A stretch of 64,000 nt of DNA, taken from Astrocystis sublimbata (taxonomy: Eukaryota > Ascomycota > Sordariomycetes > Xylariales > Xylariaceae). Positions 12,028 through 23,746 of this stretch are shown piece after piece (position 1 is the stretch's first letter; every line of letters begins with the position of its first letter). The stretch is taken from assembly GCA_022453515.1 (NCBI GenBank), contig JAJNNY010000001.1, forward strand, positions 124,001 through 188,000, read 5' to 3'. The position numbers and the translations under genes are program-made. The notes beneath the pieces are model-generated. The model saw only the letters and a program-made list of their open reading frames with translations. It was not told where the DNA came from and made no database searches.

Positions 12028-13281
12028 TCACCACCTCCTCGGCGCGGCCGCGCCCCCCGATGTAAACGTCCGACTCGTCACCGTATTTCTCGCCCTCTCC
12101 TTCTCCAGCTTCGCGAGCCCCGTCCTATCCGTAATAGGCGTCGCATCAATAATATTGTCGAACGCGTCGTCATCACCGTCGGGACCGGAGCTGCCGTTGT
12201 CGGAATCCGGCTCCATGTCATGATCGACTTCGTATCGCTGTGGTTGCGGGGGCGGTATGGCTTGCGGCTTAGGTTTCTTGGTCTCCAGGTCCTCAGATTC
12301 GGCGAAGGGCTTCGCGGCTAGGATCTTCCGTCTTATCTCCTCCATTTGTGCTTCGTCGTCGTCTTCATTGTCCTCATCGTCTGTTATATCGAAAGGACCT
12401 TTCTGCTTTTGTATCTTGTGCGGATCTTTTGCGCTGGTTTCGCTTGGCTTGGGCCATTGAGTGGGCTTCTTGCCTAGGTAGATGCCGTCTATACTCTCAT
12501 CGTCGCCGCTCCTTTCGCCATTTCCTTCCTCGTCATCGTCATCGTCCCCTTCGTCCTCATCGCTGTCCGAGTCCGTGTCAACCTCTATCCTGCGGTTGAG
12601 ATTCCCCCCCTTCCACAGATCGTCGTTGTCGTCGTTCTCCCTACTCTCGGCATGTTCCCTCTCCAAGCGATCCAACCACTCTTTCTCCGTCTTTTTGATC
12701 CCCTCCTCGTCCTCGCAGCCAGCGTACTTCTTAAGTAGTTTCGAGTTTATCGCCAGAAACGACTCGCCGTAGTTGAAGGGGCGCAGCACCTGCTCGGCCC
12801 AGTCCGGGTGGCCGCAGATATAGAAGCTCGCAGCGAGCGCCTCGACGCAGTTCAACCGATACGGTTTTCCGTAATTGACTGTGTTGGCGGCGACGAGATA
12901 CGGCAGCAAGCGCTCGCACTTGCCGCCGACTTTGTTCCACTGCACCTCCCCCGTGCGCGCCCACGAGCACTCGACGACGGCGGCGCCGTACTGGTCCATT
13001 AGCTCGCTGTCGGCGGGCGACAGGGTGTGCTTCCCGTTGGGGGTGATGATGACGCCGTTGTGGCGCTGGCCCAGGTGCAGGTCGCGCATGAGACCTAGGC
13101 GGATCAGCTTCTTGCCGGAGCAGCGCTTAGGGTCGCAGTGGTTCAGGTCCCAGCAGGCGGCTTTGAAGGGGGGCTTCGCGTCTTCGGCATTGTCGTCGGA
13201 GTTGTCGTTGTTTCGGGGTGGGCGTGGGCGCGAGCGCGGGCCGCTTTTGCCGCCGCGGAAATCCTTCTTGTGACGGACCAT
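12028..13281 (-). CDS. TSR3: 18S rRNA aminocarboxypropyltransferase Tsr3
   Basis: Tsr3 transfers the aminocarboxypropyl group of S-adenosylmethionine to the hypermodified m1acp3-pseudouridine of 18S rRNA during late 40S maturation in the cytoplasm. Single exon, 417 aa. The conserved core is residues ~38-185: a CWDLNHCDPKRCSGKKL segment (RLI-like domain), then NGVIITPNGKHTLSPAD, VVECSWAR and LVAANTVNYGKPYRLNCVEA, where the SAM pocket lies, and FNYGESFLAIN. The C-terminal ~230 residues are an acidic, low-complexity tail (Asp/Glu/Ser runs), making the protein longer than yeast Tsr3. The first ATG at 13279-13281 begins a basic leader typical of the family. Divergent from GGA. Confidence 0.93.
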   Translation of the reverse strand: MVRHKKDFRGGKSGPRSRPRPPRNNDNSDDNAEDAKPPFKAACWDLNHCDPKRCSGKKLIRLGLMRDLHLGQRHNGVIITPNGKHTLSPADSELMDQYGAAVVECSWARTGEVQWNKVGGKCERLLPYLVAANTVNYGKPYRLNCVEALAASFYICGHPDWAEQVLRPFNYGESFLAINSKLLKKYAGCEDEEGIKKTEKEWLDRLEREHAESRENDDNDDLWKGGNLNRRIEVDTDSDSDEDEGDDDDDEEGNGERSGDDESIDGIYLGKKPTQWPKPSETSAKDPHKIQKQKGPFDITDDEDNEDDDEAQMEEIRRKILAAKPFAESEDLETKKPKPQAIPPPQPQRYEVDHDMEPDSDNGSSGPDGDDDAFDNIIDATPITDRTGLAKLEKERARNTVTSRTFTSGGAAAPRRW

Positions 13282-14278
13282 GGCAAATTGATTATTGGTT
13301 GATGAGGGGTGGCTTGATTAATCTGAGCAGTCCGGTGTGTTGGCTAGGTGTGTATCGAGATGATGGGAGGTAGAGTTTTCGAAATGAAGAATTCGTCGAG
13401 AGATTTGGGGTTGATGTTGGGTTGCGACACAATTATTCGGCAGCGGAGGATGACTGATTTTGAGACAGCACGGAACTGGAGGGGTACCGAGTCGCCGTCA
13501 TGGTCGATTGGCGATCCCGTCCGCAGGGTCCACTGGTGGCAGCGGGGCGGGGTGGTGGGGCCGCTCTCCGATTGTACGATAAGCTCGATCCCTGAAAAGC
13601 CAATGCATCTAAGCATGTCTATGCTCTTCTCGGGTGAGTTACCGGGCACTGCAGGTGCGGGTCAGGTGCAGGCCTGGCAGGTTGCTGCACTGGACCTTCT
13701 CCACAAAAGAGTAGCTGCTGCGGATGGAGGGACCAATGAAGAGCTGATGCTCAAAGTGGGATGGAACGGTGAAGCTGCCTGCGCCTGCCTCGTCTCCGGG
13801 CATCGTCCAGCCATCTTCTGCAGGCTACCATCGTGGGCCGAACTAGGAGTGTTCCCCCTTACACTAAGACCAAGGCCAGGTAAGTCGGTGCAGCTGCCTT
13901 ATCGCCAACATCGTCGTCATCCTTCCGACAACATTGAGACACTTGTTCATTCACCTCAACCCCACACTGCCAACCACCTCCGGTAAGCACATTCATTGTT
14001 TCCCTTGTGCTCACTCGTCTGGTAGTAGTCGATCAATGCTGAATAGCTCCATTGCTTAGCCCGACCCTTCCAACAGCACAGCCATTGTTGGACCATTGTC
14101 GCTTTTATCGTGTCATTCTATCTGCCTCTCTTGATCTCGCGCGAGCAACGAACCCCTTCCTATTGACAGCGACTCCGCCAGCGACAGTCACCGATTACGC
14201 ACTTCCTCTATCTACCACACCCACAACCACGACAAGCAGACCAAGCGCAACGAGCACAGCAGGACCAGAGCAGGCAGC
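13282..14278. other. Divergent promoter region TSR3 / GGA
   Basis: About 1 kb between two divergent start codons. A 212-codon plus-strand frame (13348-13986) lies in it but has no recognisable domain, and most of it would be leader or promoter sequence of GGA. The last ~240 bases before the GGA ATG are CA- and pyrimidine-rich, like a fungal 5' UTR. Confidence 0.45.
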
Positions 14279-16489
14279 ATGGAGGCTGCGTCGGCGCGCG
14301 CGGCGGCCCGCGACCGCTGGAGCGAGATGGGCTATCCGCGGCCCTCGCAGCTGCAGCGCTTCATCGCCAGCGCCTGCAGCCCCGAGAACTATGAACCCAA
14401 CCTGGCCCTGAACCTCGAGATCGCCGACCTGGTCAACAGCAAGAAGGGCACCGCCCCGCGCGAGGCCGCCGTCGCCATCGTCAATTACATCAACAGCCGC
14501 AACCCGAACGTCGGCCTGCTGGCCCTGAACCTGCTCGACATCTGCGTCAAGAACTGCGGCTACCCTTTCCACCTGCAGATCGCCGCCAAGGAGTTCCTCA
14601 ACGAACTCGTCCGCCGCTTCCCCGAGCGGCCCCCCTTCCGCTACACCCGCGTCCAGACCAAGATCCTCGAGGCCATCGAGGAGTGGCGCAGCACCATCTG
14701 CGAGACCAGCCGCTACAAGGACGACCTGGGCTTCATCCGCGACATGCACCGTCTGCTGAGCTACAAGGGCTACAACTTCCCCGAGGTCAGGAGGGACGAC
14801 GTCGCCGTCCTGAACCCCAGCGATGTAAGCCTACCTTCGAAAGTGAAAAGCCTAACTCTAACACGCCCCTACAGAGACTCAAGTCGGCCGAGGAGATGGA
14901 GGAGGAAGAGCGTGAAGCCCAGTCTGCCAAACTACAAGAGCTCATCCGTCGAGGCGCACCCGAGGACCTGCAAGAAGCCAACCGACTCATGAAGATCATG
15001 GCCGGCTACGACACGCGCTCCAAGACGGACTACCGCGCCAAGGCCGCCGAGGAGGTGGGTAAGATCCAGGCCAAGGCCCGTCTGCTGGAGGAGAGGCTCG
15101 CCATCTACCAGCCTGGGGACAACGTGGCCGACGGGGACGTCTACGAGGACCTCGCCGCTCAACTTCAGAGCGCCCAGCCCAAGATCCAGAAGATGTGCGA
15201 AGAGGAATCGGACGACCACGAGGCTGTCGCCAAGTTATTTGAAATCAACGATAGCATACACCGTACTGTCGAGAGGTGGAAGCTGCTCAAGAAGGGCGAT
15301 GTCGAGGGTGCCAATAAGCTCGCCCAGGGTGCACCCTTACCTACCGCGCCAGCCCCTCCCGGAAAGGGCAAATCTTCGGCAGCTAATGAGTTGTCATTAA
15401 TCGATTTTGATGCCGACGCCACACCAAACGGGGCCGCTGGCGAGCCTTCCTCTTCGTCTCAGGCAGCGGGTGTAGAAAATGACCTACTAGGCTTGTCTCT
15501 GGGCGAAGACAGCGGCAACTTTGGACAGGGTGGCGGCATCTCACTGGGTTTTGGCACCAATCAGAGTACGTGGAAGCTGAAGACGCCGAGTATCAATTTA
15601 ACTAATTTTGATCGCAGATATGCCAGGGCCTGCCCTTTTATCATCATTAACACAAAACAGCACAGCCAGGGGTCCAACGCCAGTTCAGACACCACCCCCA
15701 CACTCCCCGTTCTCCGGCCTCGTCTCAAAGCCATCGACATCACAATCCCAATCCACAACACCCCAGCCTGCTCTCGGGCAGTACTCGGCCTTCGCACAAC
15801 CACCTCCCCAGAAGGCAAGCGACCCCTTTGCAGCTCTCAGCGCGTCGCAATTCTCCTCTTCAAAACCAGCTACGCCCCAGCCCCCACCTCAACCCCAAGT
15901 TCAGCCTCCGGCGGCAGCAGGCGATGACGACGAATGGTCGTTCTCGTCGGCCCTCCCGCCCGAAGCGTCTCTGCCGCACGACCACACGGCCGTTGTGAGC
16001 AGCAGTCTCCTCCGCATCGACATGAAGGCCGTCAGGGCGCCGCAGGCCCCCAACGCGTTGTCGCTGCTGTTCGCCTTCTCCAACATGACGCCGCAGCCGA
16101 TTGGCGACTTGCATTTCCAGTTGGCGGTTACTAAGGTATGTGTTAATTATCGTTTGTTCTTCTTCTTCTTCTTCTTCATTTCATTCTAGTTCTTACTACG
16201 AGAAATCGCACGGGGATATGAACTCCGGATATCTTCTCTGACAGAATATTTTTACTAACGGCGGACCCTTCAGGGCTACGAACTGAAACTCCAACCCCAA
16301 ACGGGCCGCGCGCTACAGCCTAACCAGGCCAAAGGCGTCACGCAGGCCATCCAGGTGTGGCACACGGGCGACGCCGCCGCCGCAGCCAGGAAAGTCGACA
16401 GCGCGCGCCTTAGGTGGCGCGTCAGCTACGTGTGTGGGGCCGAGACAAAGGCGGAGATGGGCGAGATTCCGGAGTTTGTGATTGCTTGA
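14279..16489 (+). CDS. GGA-type clathrin adaptor (VHS-GAT-GAE)
   Basis: Monomeric adaptor that sorts cargo from the trans-Golgi network to endosomes with Arf GTPase and clathrin. Four exons: 14279-14824, 14875-15565, 15618-16135 and 16274-16489; introns of 50, 52 and 138 nt; 656 aa. The VHS domain is at about residues 15-160 (IASACSPENYEPNLALNLEI... and NPNVGLLALNLLDICVKNCG). The GAT helical domain is at about 185-305 (a Glu-rich helix, then DNVADGDVYEDLAAQLQSA and FEINDSIHRTVERW). A Pro/Ser/Gln-rich hinge contains a clathrin-box-like ENDLLGLSLGED. The C-terminal ~120 residues form the gamma-adaptin ear, from WSFSSALPPEASLPH to the end. All domains are intact. Which yeast paralogue (GGA1 or GGA2) it matches is not meaningful here. 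Confidence 0.92.
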
Positions 16490-17842
16490 GTAGGAGACTA
16501 GATGAGGGGAGGAGGGAGGAGGGGGAAAGGGGGCGCTACGCAAAAATAGATGAGATGGGTCGGGTCTTTTCATACCTTACTTAAGTACTTAGTATGATGT
16601 AGTATGGTGATGTAGTATGGAAGGTGGAAGATAAGATGAAAGAAAAGAGACAAAATGAAAGATGAATGAAATAATTGAAAATGTTTTTTTACGTGGATGA
16701 ACGAGGGTTGGTTGGGCTGGGTTGGGTGTATGTTTTGCTTGATGCTGGTGATCACTAGGTACTTACCTAGGTAAGTATCGTATAACCTACATTCGGTTTG
16801 TGTGAATGAGTCCGAGACAGGTAGGAGATAGGTAGGTAGGTAGGTAGGTTGAGGAATTATTACCTAGTAGTGTTCGAAGACAAGGAGTGATAAGTGAAGT
16901 GAAAGTCAAGTGAAGTGTGTATATTAGGTAGGTAGCATGTATGTGTGTGCTAATTAAGTACATGTGGGAATTCCATATAATCAGCATGAACAGTGAGTGA
17001 GTAAGTGATTCTGTAATAAAATATTTTATTTCATAACTGTTCTTCTCTTCCCATTATTTAAGAAAAGAAAAAAAAGGGGGGGGAGGCAGGAGAGGAAAAG
17101 GGGAGGGTGAGAAAGAAAGATTTAACTCGAGAGAAAAACAGGTTCTGTTCTTAACCTAATATCAGTGACATGAACATGAAAGTCGAATCATTATTATCAA
17201 GGTGGAGGTGGAGGTGGAGGTGGAGGTGGGTAAAGTTGTTCTATTTCTCGTTCTGCAGATAGATAGGTAGATTAGATAGTCTATGTACGATTGTACTCTT
17301 TTGCTCGGCTAGAGCACCTCTTGCTCAGCTAAACGCCGTCCTCCCAGCATAAGTTAGCTGCTTAGCTAGCTATATAGATAGCCGGCATCTCCTATCTGAT
17401 GCGACCTATCGTATCTCCCCAGGTGTTTGGTATTTGTATAAGCCGTTGCCCTTTTATGCCATCGTCATCTTCATTTCCTCCGTGACCCGTGTTCCATTCT
17501 ATTATACCTAACAGAAGACAGACTAGGAAGACAACTCCGTCTATATAACGATGAGGATGCCGCTTCATCCTCCAAGATTAACCCGAGGTATGGTAGATGG
17601 GGAGGTATATAAGTACAGAAGTGCAATCAATATCCCACCAAGCTGAGAATCATTGTACACCATTTTCGTCTCGTACACGCATCCATCCATAGCTATCCAT
17701 CACCGATATGCAACAGCCTCAGCCGTAACATCCATTCATCCATGATCCCCTAAGAACAACACAATCCGATTCAACTCCGAGCAGAGCAGAGCCTTGCTTC
17801 AACTGCTGTATGCTGTATGCTGTATACTCCATGCCATGCACT
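16490..17842. other. Convergent 3' flanks, simple-sequence rich
   Basis: Between the stops of GGA and IFM1. Contains AGGTAGGT tracts (16835-16860), T/A-rich polyadenylation-like stretches and a GGAGGT hexamer repeat. No gene seen. Confidence 0.5.
17201..17229. repeat. (GGTGGA)n hexanucleotide repeat
   Basis: Nearly five perfect GGTGGA units in non-coding DNA between two convergent genes. Confidence 0.9.
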
Positions 17843-20800
17843 TTACGACAGGCTCCTCGCCGTGCTGACCTCCTCGTAAGCCTGGATCTGGTCGCCGACC
17901 TGCATGTCCGTGAAATCCTCGAAGCTCATGCCGCACTCGGAGCCCTTGCGCATCTCGGTGACGTCCTTCTTGACATGCTTGAGGGTCTCGAGTTTACCTA
18001 TTACATTTCACATTATACATTAGTGTCTGGTCATCCGCGTATAGTCATGCATGAATCATGAGATGAAGGGAATTGGGAAGGGAGAAAGGTAGAGAAACGA
18101 ACGAAGGGAAAAAACGAGAAGAGAAGAGACGAGAAACCCAGCAGGGAAAACAGCCAAACTCACCAGTATAAAGAATTTCCCCCTTCCTCAAAACCTTATA
18201 AAGATCGCTCTTCCCCACCACACCGTTCCGGACCCTACAGCCCGCGATGTTCTTGTACTGCCTTCTCTTCACGTTGATCTCGAAGATCTGCAGCACCTCG
18301 GCCTCGCCCAGGACCTTGATGCTGATGTCCGGCTTCAGGTGCTTGCTCAAGTTGGCCTTGATGTCGTCCACGAGGCGGTAGATGATGGTGTGCTCGAGCA
18401 CCGTGACGCCCTGGGTTTCCGCCATGCTCTTGATATGGCCCGGCGTCTCGGTCGCGAAGTCGACGATGATAGAGTTGGACAAGGCCGCGTGCTCGACGTC
18501 GAATTCCGAAACAGCGCCTGTCCCGGACCGTAGCACGCGAGGACGCACCTCGTGCGACCCGATTTCTTGTATAGCCGCAGTGACAGCCTCTACAGACCCG
18601 TGCACATCTCCCTTGACGACAAAGTTGACCATCTTGGCGCCGTCGACCTCGTCCGGGAGAATCTCCTGCACGCCCGTGTTGCTAGCGAGACCGGCCCTCT
18701 CCTTATCCCTGCCATGCCTGTTCTTGCTAGTCTTCTCCTCAGCCTCGGCTCTTTCTCTAGCGCGTTTCTCGAACATGGCCTTGCGGGACTCGTTGATCGT
18801 CTCGTATTCCACGGCGTCCTTCTCGCGGTCGTACAGCTTCTCGCGGTACGAGACGGCCGCCTTGGCCTTGTCTTCGTCGGGGCTCTGCAGCATCATGTCG
18901 CCTGCGGCGGGGAGGTCTCTCCATCCTGAAATCTCGACAGGGGTTCCGGGCGGGGCTTCCTCGATATCAACACCCGCTTCGTTGCGTAGCTCTCTGATCT
19001 TGGCCCACGTCCGTCCGGCGGCGATATAATCGCCGAGCCTCAGCGTGCCGCGCTTCACAAGCACGGTGGCGACTTTGCCAGTGGCCTTCAGACTGCTTTC
19101 CAGCACCCATCCCTCGGCCTGTCCGTCAAGTTCAGCTCTATGGTCCAGAATCTCCGAAAGCGTCAGGATGTTCTCCTCGAGATCGTCCATGCCCTGCCCC
19201 GTCTTGCCACTGACGCACACGACCTGCACGTCACCGCCGAAGTCCTCTATCTCGACGCCGGATGAGGAGAGGTCGGCCTTGACGGCGTCGATGCGCGCGC
19301 CGTCCTTGTCAATCTTGTTGATGGCCACGATTATGGGTACCTTGGCGGCGTGGGCATGCTTGATGGCCTCGAGGGTCTGGGGCTTGACACTGTCGTCTGC
19401 GGCGACGACCAGGACGACGATGTCGGTGACATTGGCACCGCGTTGGCGCATGGTGAGGAAGGCTGCGTGTCCGGGCGTGTCAAGGAAGGTGATGGGTTTG
19501 CCGGATGATAGTTTGACGGAGAAGGCACCGATGTGTTGCGTAATGCCACCGTGCTCCTGCGCGGCTACGGAGGATTTCCGGAGGTAGTCGAGGATTGTCG
19601 TCTTGCCGTGATCGACGTGGCCCATGATCGTCACGACAGGTGGTCGCGCAGGTAATGACGAGACATCTTCTGGGGGAGGTCGTGGCTTGAGGTCATGGCT
19701 GGCATTGTCGACCGTTGGTTCGTACCCATACTCTTGCGCGACCAAGGCCGCCGTCTCACCGGCCATCAGACTGTCCAGTGTAACCCCTTCGAATCCAAGC
19801 TCGCCGAGCTGGACCAAGAAGTCATCGGGTTTGATCTTCAACGCCTTGGCGAAAGACGTGATGTTAATGAGCTCTGGCAGGATGATGGGAATAGGCTCGG
19901 TGCGCTCGGCCTCCCGTTGTGCTTTCCGCATGTCTCTATCTCGACGTTTCTCCAGCATTTTGTCGTACGCAGGGGCTGGCCCGTCTTTTTCGTCTTCCAT
20001 CTCAAACCGAGACCCCCGATCTGACTTGCGTTTGCCACCACTTCTCTGGCTCTGAGCAGGCGCCTCTTCCCTTCGTCTGCCTGTGTCCCGGTCGTAGCCG
20101 AGATCTCGTGTATCGGAAGAAGAAGATGGATGAGATGACTTCCTCGACGCATCGTAACTCTCCGTGCGAGATGGTTGATCATCTCGCGACCGGAAACCGG
20201 GAGAGGAATTGAACGAGTTATCGAAGGCATCGCTCCTCTGATCACGCTCAGAATTGGATGGCCGACGGGTGGCATTGAAATCGTCTCGCGTGGCAGTCCG
20301 TCTATTCTCGATGGGGAACGATGGGGGTTTGGGATTTCGCGCCAGTTGCCCCCACTCCTGCGAGTCTGCCTTGTGGAAACCCCAGTCGTCCGCCACAAGC
20401 CTCTTTGTAGATGCTTTAATTTCAGCATCGCGGGCACCGGCTGACTCCAATGCCTCAAAGCCGCGTGAGGATGATGGTGCAGATGCAGGTGCCGGTGTCG
20501 GTGCCGGTGTCGGTGTCGGTGCCGTAGCATCTCGCGCTCTGGCTTGTGGTGTAGGGGTGCCTCTTACGGGGAAGTCCCATTCCCTTGTTGTGTTTATCGA
20601 AAATCTCTTTGTGGGTGTCTTGATTTCAGCATCGCGAGTACCGGCTGCCTCCAATGCCTCAAAGCCGAGTAAAGATGATGGTGATGGTGCAGGTGCGGGT
20701 GTGGGTGCGGGTGCCGCAGCATCCCTCGCTCTGGCTTCCGGTCTAGGGCTGTCTTTTGCGGGAGGGTCTCCTGCGAAAGCTTTCTCGAACCTTGAGATTT

Positions 20801-21690
20801 GCTCCTGGCGCGAGAAGACGCCAGACCTGGCTATGCCGGACAGACCGGGCGAGCTAACCGGGTTCCTCGGCGGGGGGGTGTCTCCGCCTAAGGCCGGGCG
20901 TTGTGATGGCGGTGGCGGCGCCGTGGGTGGCCATTCGGGTCCGGGCATTTTCCTTACGCCGGCAAACCTGTCAACCCAGTCCCGCCGAGGAGGCGGATCC
21001 CGCCCAATAAAGCCAGTGCGCCTATGGAAACGATCGGACTGGAGGGGGGCGCGGTCGGCCAAGGAGCCCCGATCAATTTGTTTCCTGACGGGGAATTCGG
21101 CACCGAGGTCGACATGGCCGACAGCAAGGGAGGGCACTCTACTACTGTGTGGCAGCTGCCGGCGCAACCTGCTGGTATCGCCAAGCCTAGCGCCCGGCTG
21201 GCTTCTCAGGTGGTCCTCGATGGGGAGATTCGTAGGTGGCGTGGGTTTGTTGATGTCGTTGGCGTTTACGAGCCTCTGCCGCGCCCTGGCTTCGTGAGGG
21301 TCGAGGATGTCATTGGAACTCCTCCTGGGGCTAGCGAACGCAACGGGTCGGATGCCGGAGGGGGGTGCGGGACCGGTCGAGGGCTGGGAGGAGGCGGCGC
21401 TCCCGTCTGCAGGTTGTTGAGGCGCATATGGATTCCGTATCCTCAGCAAGGGGTTGGTTTGGGAAGAGTCGTCAGGGCATGGTGCGGTGGCGGAGAAGGG
21501 ACGGCGATGCGGCGGCGGCGGCGGCGCGGGGCGTCGGAGAGACAGACGATATTGACATAATGTGCAGATGGAATTGTCCTTCTGCAGTTCAGAGTGTCAG
21601 CCGCCGGTCTTGAGCAAGAGGCAGTGAGTGGTTGGGTGCGAATAGCGACTTGTCGATTCGGCTTACCTTGGCAACTCGCCCTCTCAGCAT
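17843..21690 (-). CDS. IFM1: Mitochondrial translation initiation factor IF-2
   Basis: GTPase that delivers initiator tRNA to the mitochondrial small ribosomal subunit. Three exons: 21667-21690 (8 codons), 18164-21581 and 17843-17997; introns of 85 and 166 nt; 1198 aa. The tiny first exon supplies the ATG. The joined N-terminus (MLRGRVAKKDNSICTLCQY, then Arg-rich and RRPFSATAP) is a good mitochondrial presequence. Residues ~60-520 are a long Arg/Pro/Ser/Asp-rich linker with a 64-68-residue tandem duplication. An IF2 N2-like segment (~585-640) precedes the G domain at ~650: GHVDHGKTT (P-loop), DTPGHAAF, NKID. Domains II-IV follow, ending in QVGDQIQAYEEVSTARSLS. Without the third exon the conserved C-terminus would be lost. 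Strong identification. Confidence 0.95.
20390..20750 (-). repeat. Tandem duplication inside IFM1 linker
   Basis: Two copies of a 64-68-codon unit. Copy 1 starts with ARARDAAAPAP and contains GFEALEAAGTRDAEIKTPTKR; copy 2 starts with ARARDATAPTP and contains GFEALESAGARDAEIKASTKR. In the DNA, matching landmarks are 192 and 204 bases apart, both multiples of three, so length change between copies kept the frame. Confidence 0.85.
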
Positions 21691-22681
21691 CCTGAAGTGA
21701 TGGATCAAGTGGCACGCTGCCACATCGGCGATTAAGGAAGAAACAAGCAGACGAGGGACAACGAATGTATGTGGTAGGTAGAACTTGGGCGCGACGACGC
21801 AATGGACTGACCGACTGTCCAGATGTCCAGAAATACGAAAGAAGGACCGTTCTACCCTTCGATGGCGCAAAGCAGCAACAACTTGGAGGAAGCTAAGGTA
21901 GGTACGCAAGTCGAGGCATGTCTAGGATTTGGATGGCAGCTAAGAAAAATAAAACCGCCCGCCGAGCCATCACCTACCTCGCCTACCCACTAGGTAGGTA
22001 CCTAGGTACGCTAACCCCGGATTTAGCGGGGGATCGATCTGCGCCACCTGCCTCGCCTGCCACCTCCCACCTGCACATTCCATGCATCCCATCATCTTTT
22101 GTGACGGTACCTAGGTACCTTTACCTCCGCGCAAACTTGTCGGTCATAGAAGTATTTACTTGCACGCTTACCACCTTCCCATCTCGAACCTCCCAACAGC
22201 GGCCCTCCTGCCGAGCCTGCCTGCCTGCTCAAACTACGGGGTAGTACCTTAGGTACCTGGGAATAGGCACATATCTTGTCTTGCATAGGTTACTTCAAGC
22301 GCCACGTCAGACCTACAGATCTCAGCCTGGAAGTCATAAATCAGATACCTCTCATGAAATGGTTGGGCGAGAATACGTAGCTAGTAGGTAGGTAGGTAGT
22401 CCATTGAGGACAGGATATCATCGCATCACCACGATGTGTGCTGGTAAAATGGAGAACACACGGCGTGGGATGTGTGCGGTCACTTTATGTTCTCAGTCGG
22501 TTTTTATTATATATACAGCTAGATTCGCCTGAGCCTTCTATGTCCAGATGTTACGGCCATCGTAGTCGCAATATCGACATCTTCCCTAGATAAGCAGTGC
22601 AGATAATTCTCGTGAACCACAAGCCCAGAAAGAAGTCCTTAACGAACTCACCCCAAGCCTATCAACACGCCTCACATATCA
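21691..22681. other. IFM1 upstream region, no supported gene
   Basis: About 1 kb, including the IFM1 promoter and the 3' flank of the next gene. It has several copies of palindromic TACCTAGGTA-like motifs (around 21990-22010, 22108-22120 and 22245-22258). No gene seen. Confidence 0.5.
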
Positions 22682-23746
22682 TCAAGCCTGGATCCCCGAC
22701 GCCGAGTCGGTCCCCACACTCTCCGCCCAGAACTGATCAAAGTCAACGCCCTCCTTCGCAAACAGCTCTCTGATCTGCCCCGCCGCCTTCTCCTGGCGCT
22801 CCGGCCCAAAGCCATCCGGCTGCGACGACTCATACTGCACGATTTCGATCCATCTATAAAACAAATCCTCCTTGCCGAGCGCCGCAAGCGCGTCTCTGAA
22901 CATGAGGACCTGCCTCCTGCGCCCGTCCTGCTCCGCCTCCACGGCACCTTTCAGGTCCGCGACCAGCCATCCATACTCGTCCTGATATACAAGTATAACC
23001 AACGTAAAAGCCTCAATGGCAGCCATCTTCTTATCCACCATGGTCGTCGCATCCATCATGGCGCCCCAGTCGAGGTCCCAATCGCCGTCCATGAGGACGT
23101 ACCCCGTCTTCTCGCCCAGCACCATCGGATTTGTCGCCTGCGCCAGACGCGCCAGGAAGAAAGATCGTGCGGCATTCGTGCCGTCCTCGCCGTCGTTGAC
23201 CACGTCGCCAAGCGCCGCGCTCCACTTCCTGCTCCGTCGCACGACGACCTCTCGATCGCGGAACCCGACCTGACGCCGCCACGCCACCGGGTTCCCATGC
23301 GTCTGCCCAAAGGCGAACTCGACGGGCCACGGCCACAGGAAGACGGCAAGCGAGGTGTCGAGCATGAAAGTCGCGGCGCGCCGGGCTATGATCGGGTACA
23401 GCTCCTCCCAGACCAAGTCGTCCATGTCGGCAATGAACATGGTCGTGTCGTTCCAGTAGCCCAGCGCCGACATTATGAGGGTCAGGTAGTACGGCGCGAT
23501 GTACCAGACGCGGAAGAGGAAGAGCAGCACGATGGCTAGGTTCATGAGCACCGGCACGACGAACACCTTGCGCTTGAACGCCGCCGGCTTGTTGTCGATG
23601 TGCATAATGTACACGTGCTTCTCGTCGAACGTCTCGATTATCGGCTGCAGGACCTCGGGCGGCCGTTTGTATGGTGTGGGCGGCCCGCCATCTCTGCGTT
23701 TGGCGGACGAGGAAGTCGTCTTGGGCCCTTTTCGTTGTCGTGCCAT
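22682..23746 (-). CDS. Fungal membrane protein of unknown function
   Basis: Single exon, 354 aa, start ATG at 23746. A basic, Ser-rich N-terminus (~1-30) is followed by a conserved-looking stretch ending in YIMHIDNKPAAFKRKVF. Next come two closely spaced hydrophobic segments, about residues 60-82 and 84-97 (VPVLMNLAIVLLFLFRVWYI, then YYLTLIMSALGY), forming a hairpin or a long bent anchor. The rest (~110-354) is soluble, with a hydrophobic patch near 125-145 (FMLDTSLAVFLWPWPVEFAFG) and acidic DGDWDLDWGAMMDATTMVDKK near 225-245. The reading is smooth over its length, which supports a real gene, but I do not recognise a named family. Location probably ER or another endomembrane, by inference. 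Confidence 0.8.
   Translation of the reverse strand: MARQRKGPKTTSSSAKRRDGGPPTPYKRPPEVLQPIIETFDEKHVYIMHIDNKPAAFKRKVFVVPVLMNLAIVLLFLFRVWYIAPYYLTLIMSALGYWNDTTMFIADMDDLVWEELYPIIARRAATFMLDTSLAVFLWPWPVEFAFGQTHGNPVAWRRQVGFRDREVVVRRSRKWSAALGDVVNDGEDGTNAARSFFLARLAQATNPMVLGEKTGYVLMDGDWDLDWGAMMDATTMVDKKMAAIEAFTLVILVYQDEYGWLVADLKGAVEAEQDGRRRQVLMFRDALAALGKEDLFYRWIEIVQYESSQPDGFGPERQEKAAGQIRELFAKEGVDFDQFWAESVGTDSASGIQA

Noticed and set aside
13348..13986. 212-codon plus-strand frame upstream of GGA
   Set aside because: No recognisable domain, mixed composition, and it fills the divergent promoter between TSR3 and GGA. No splice link to GGA.
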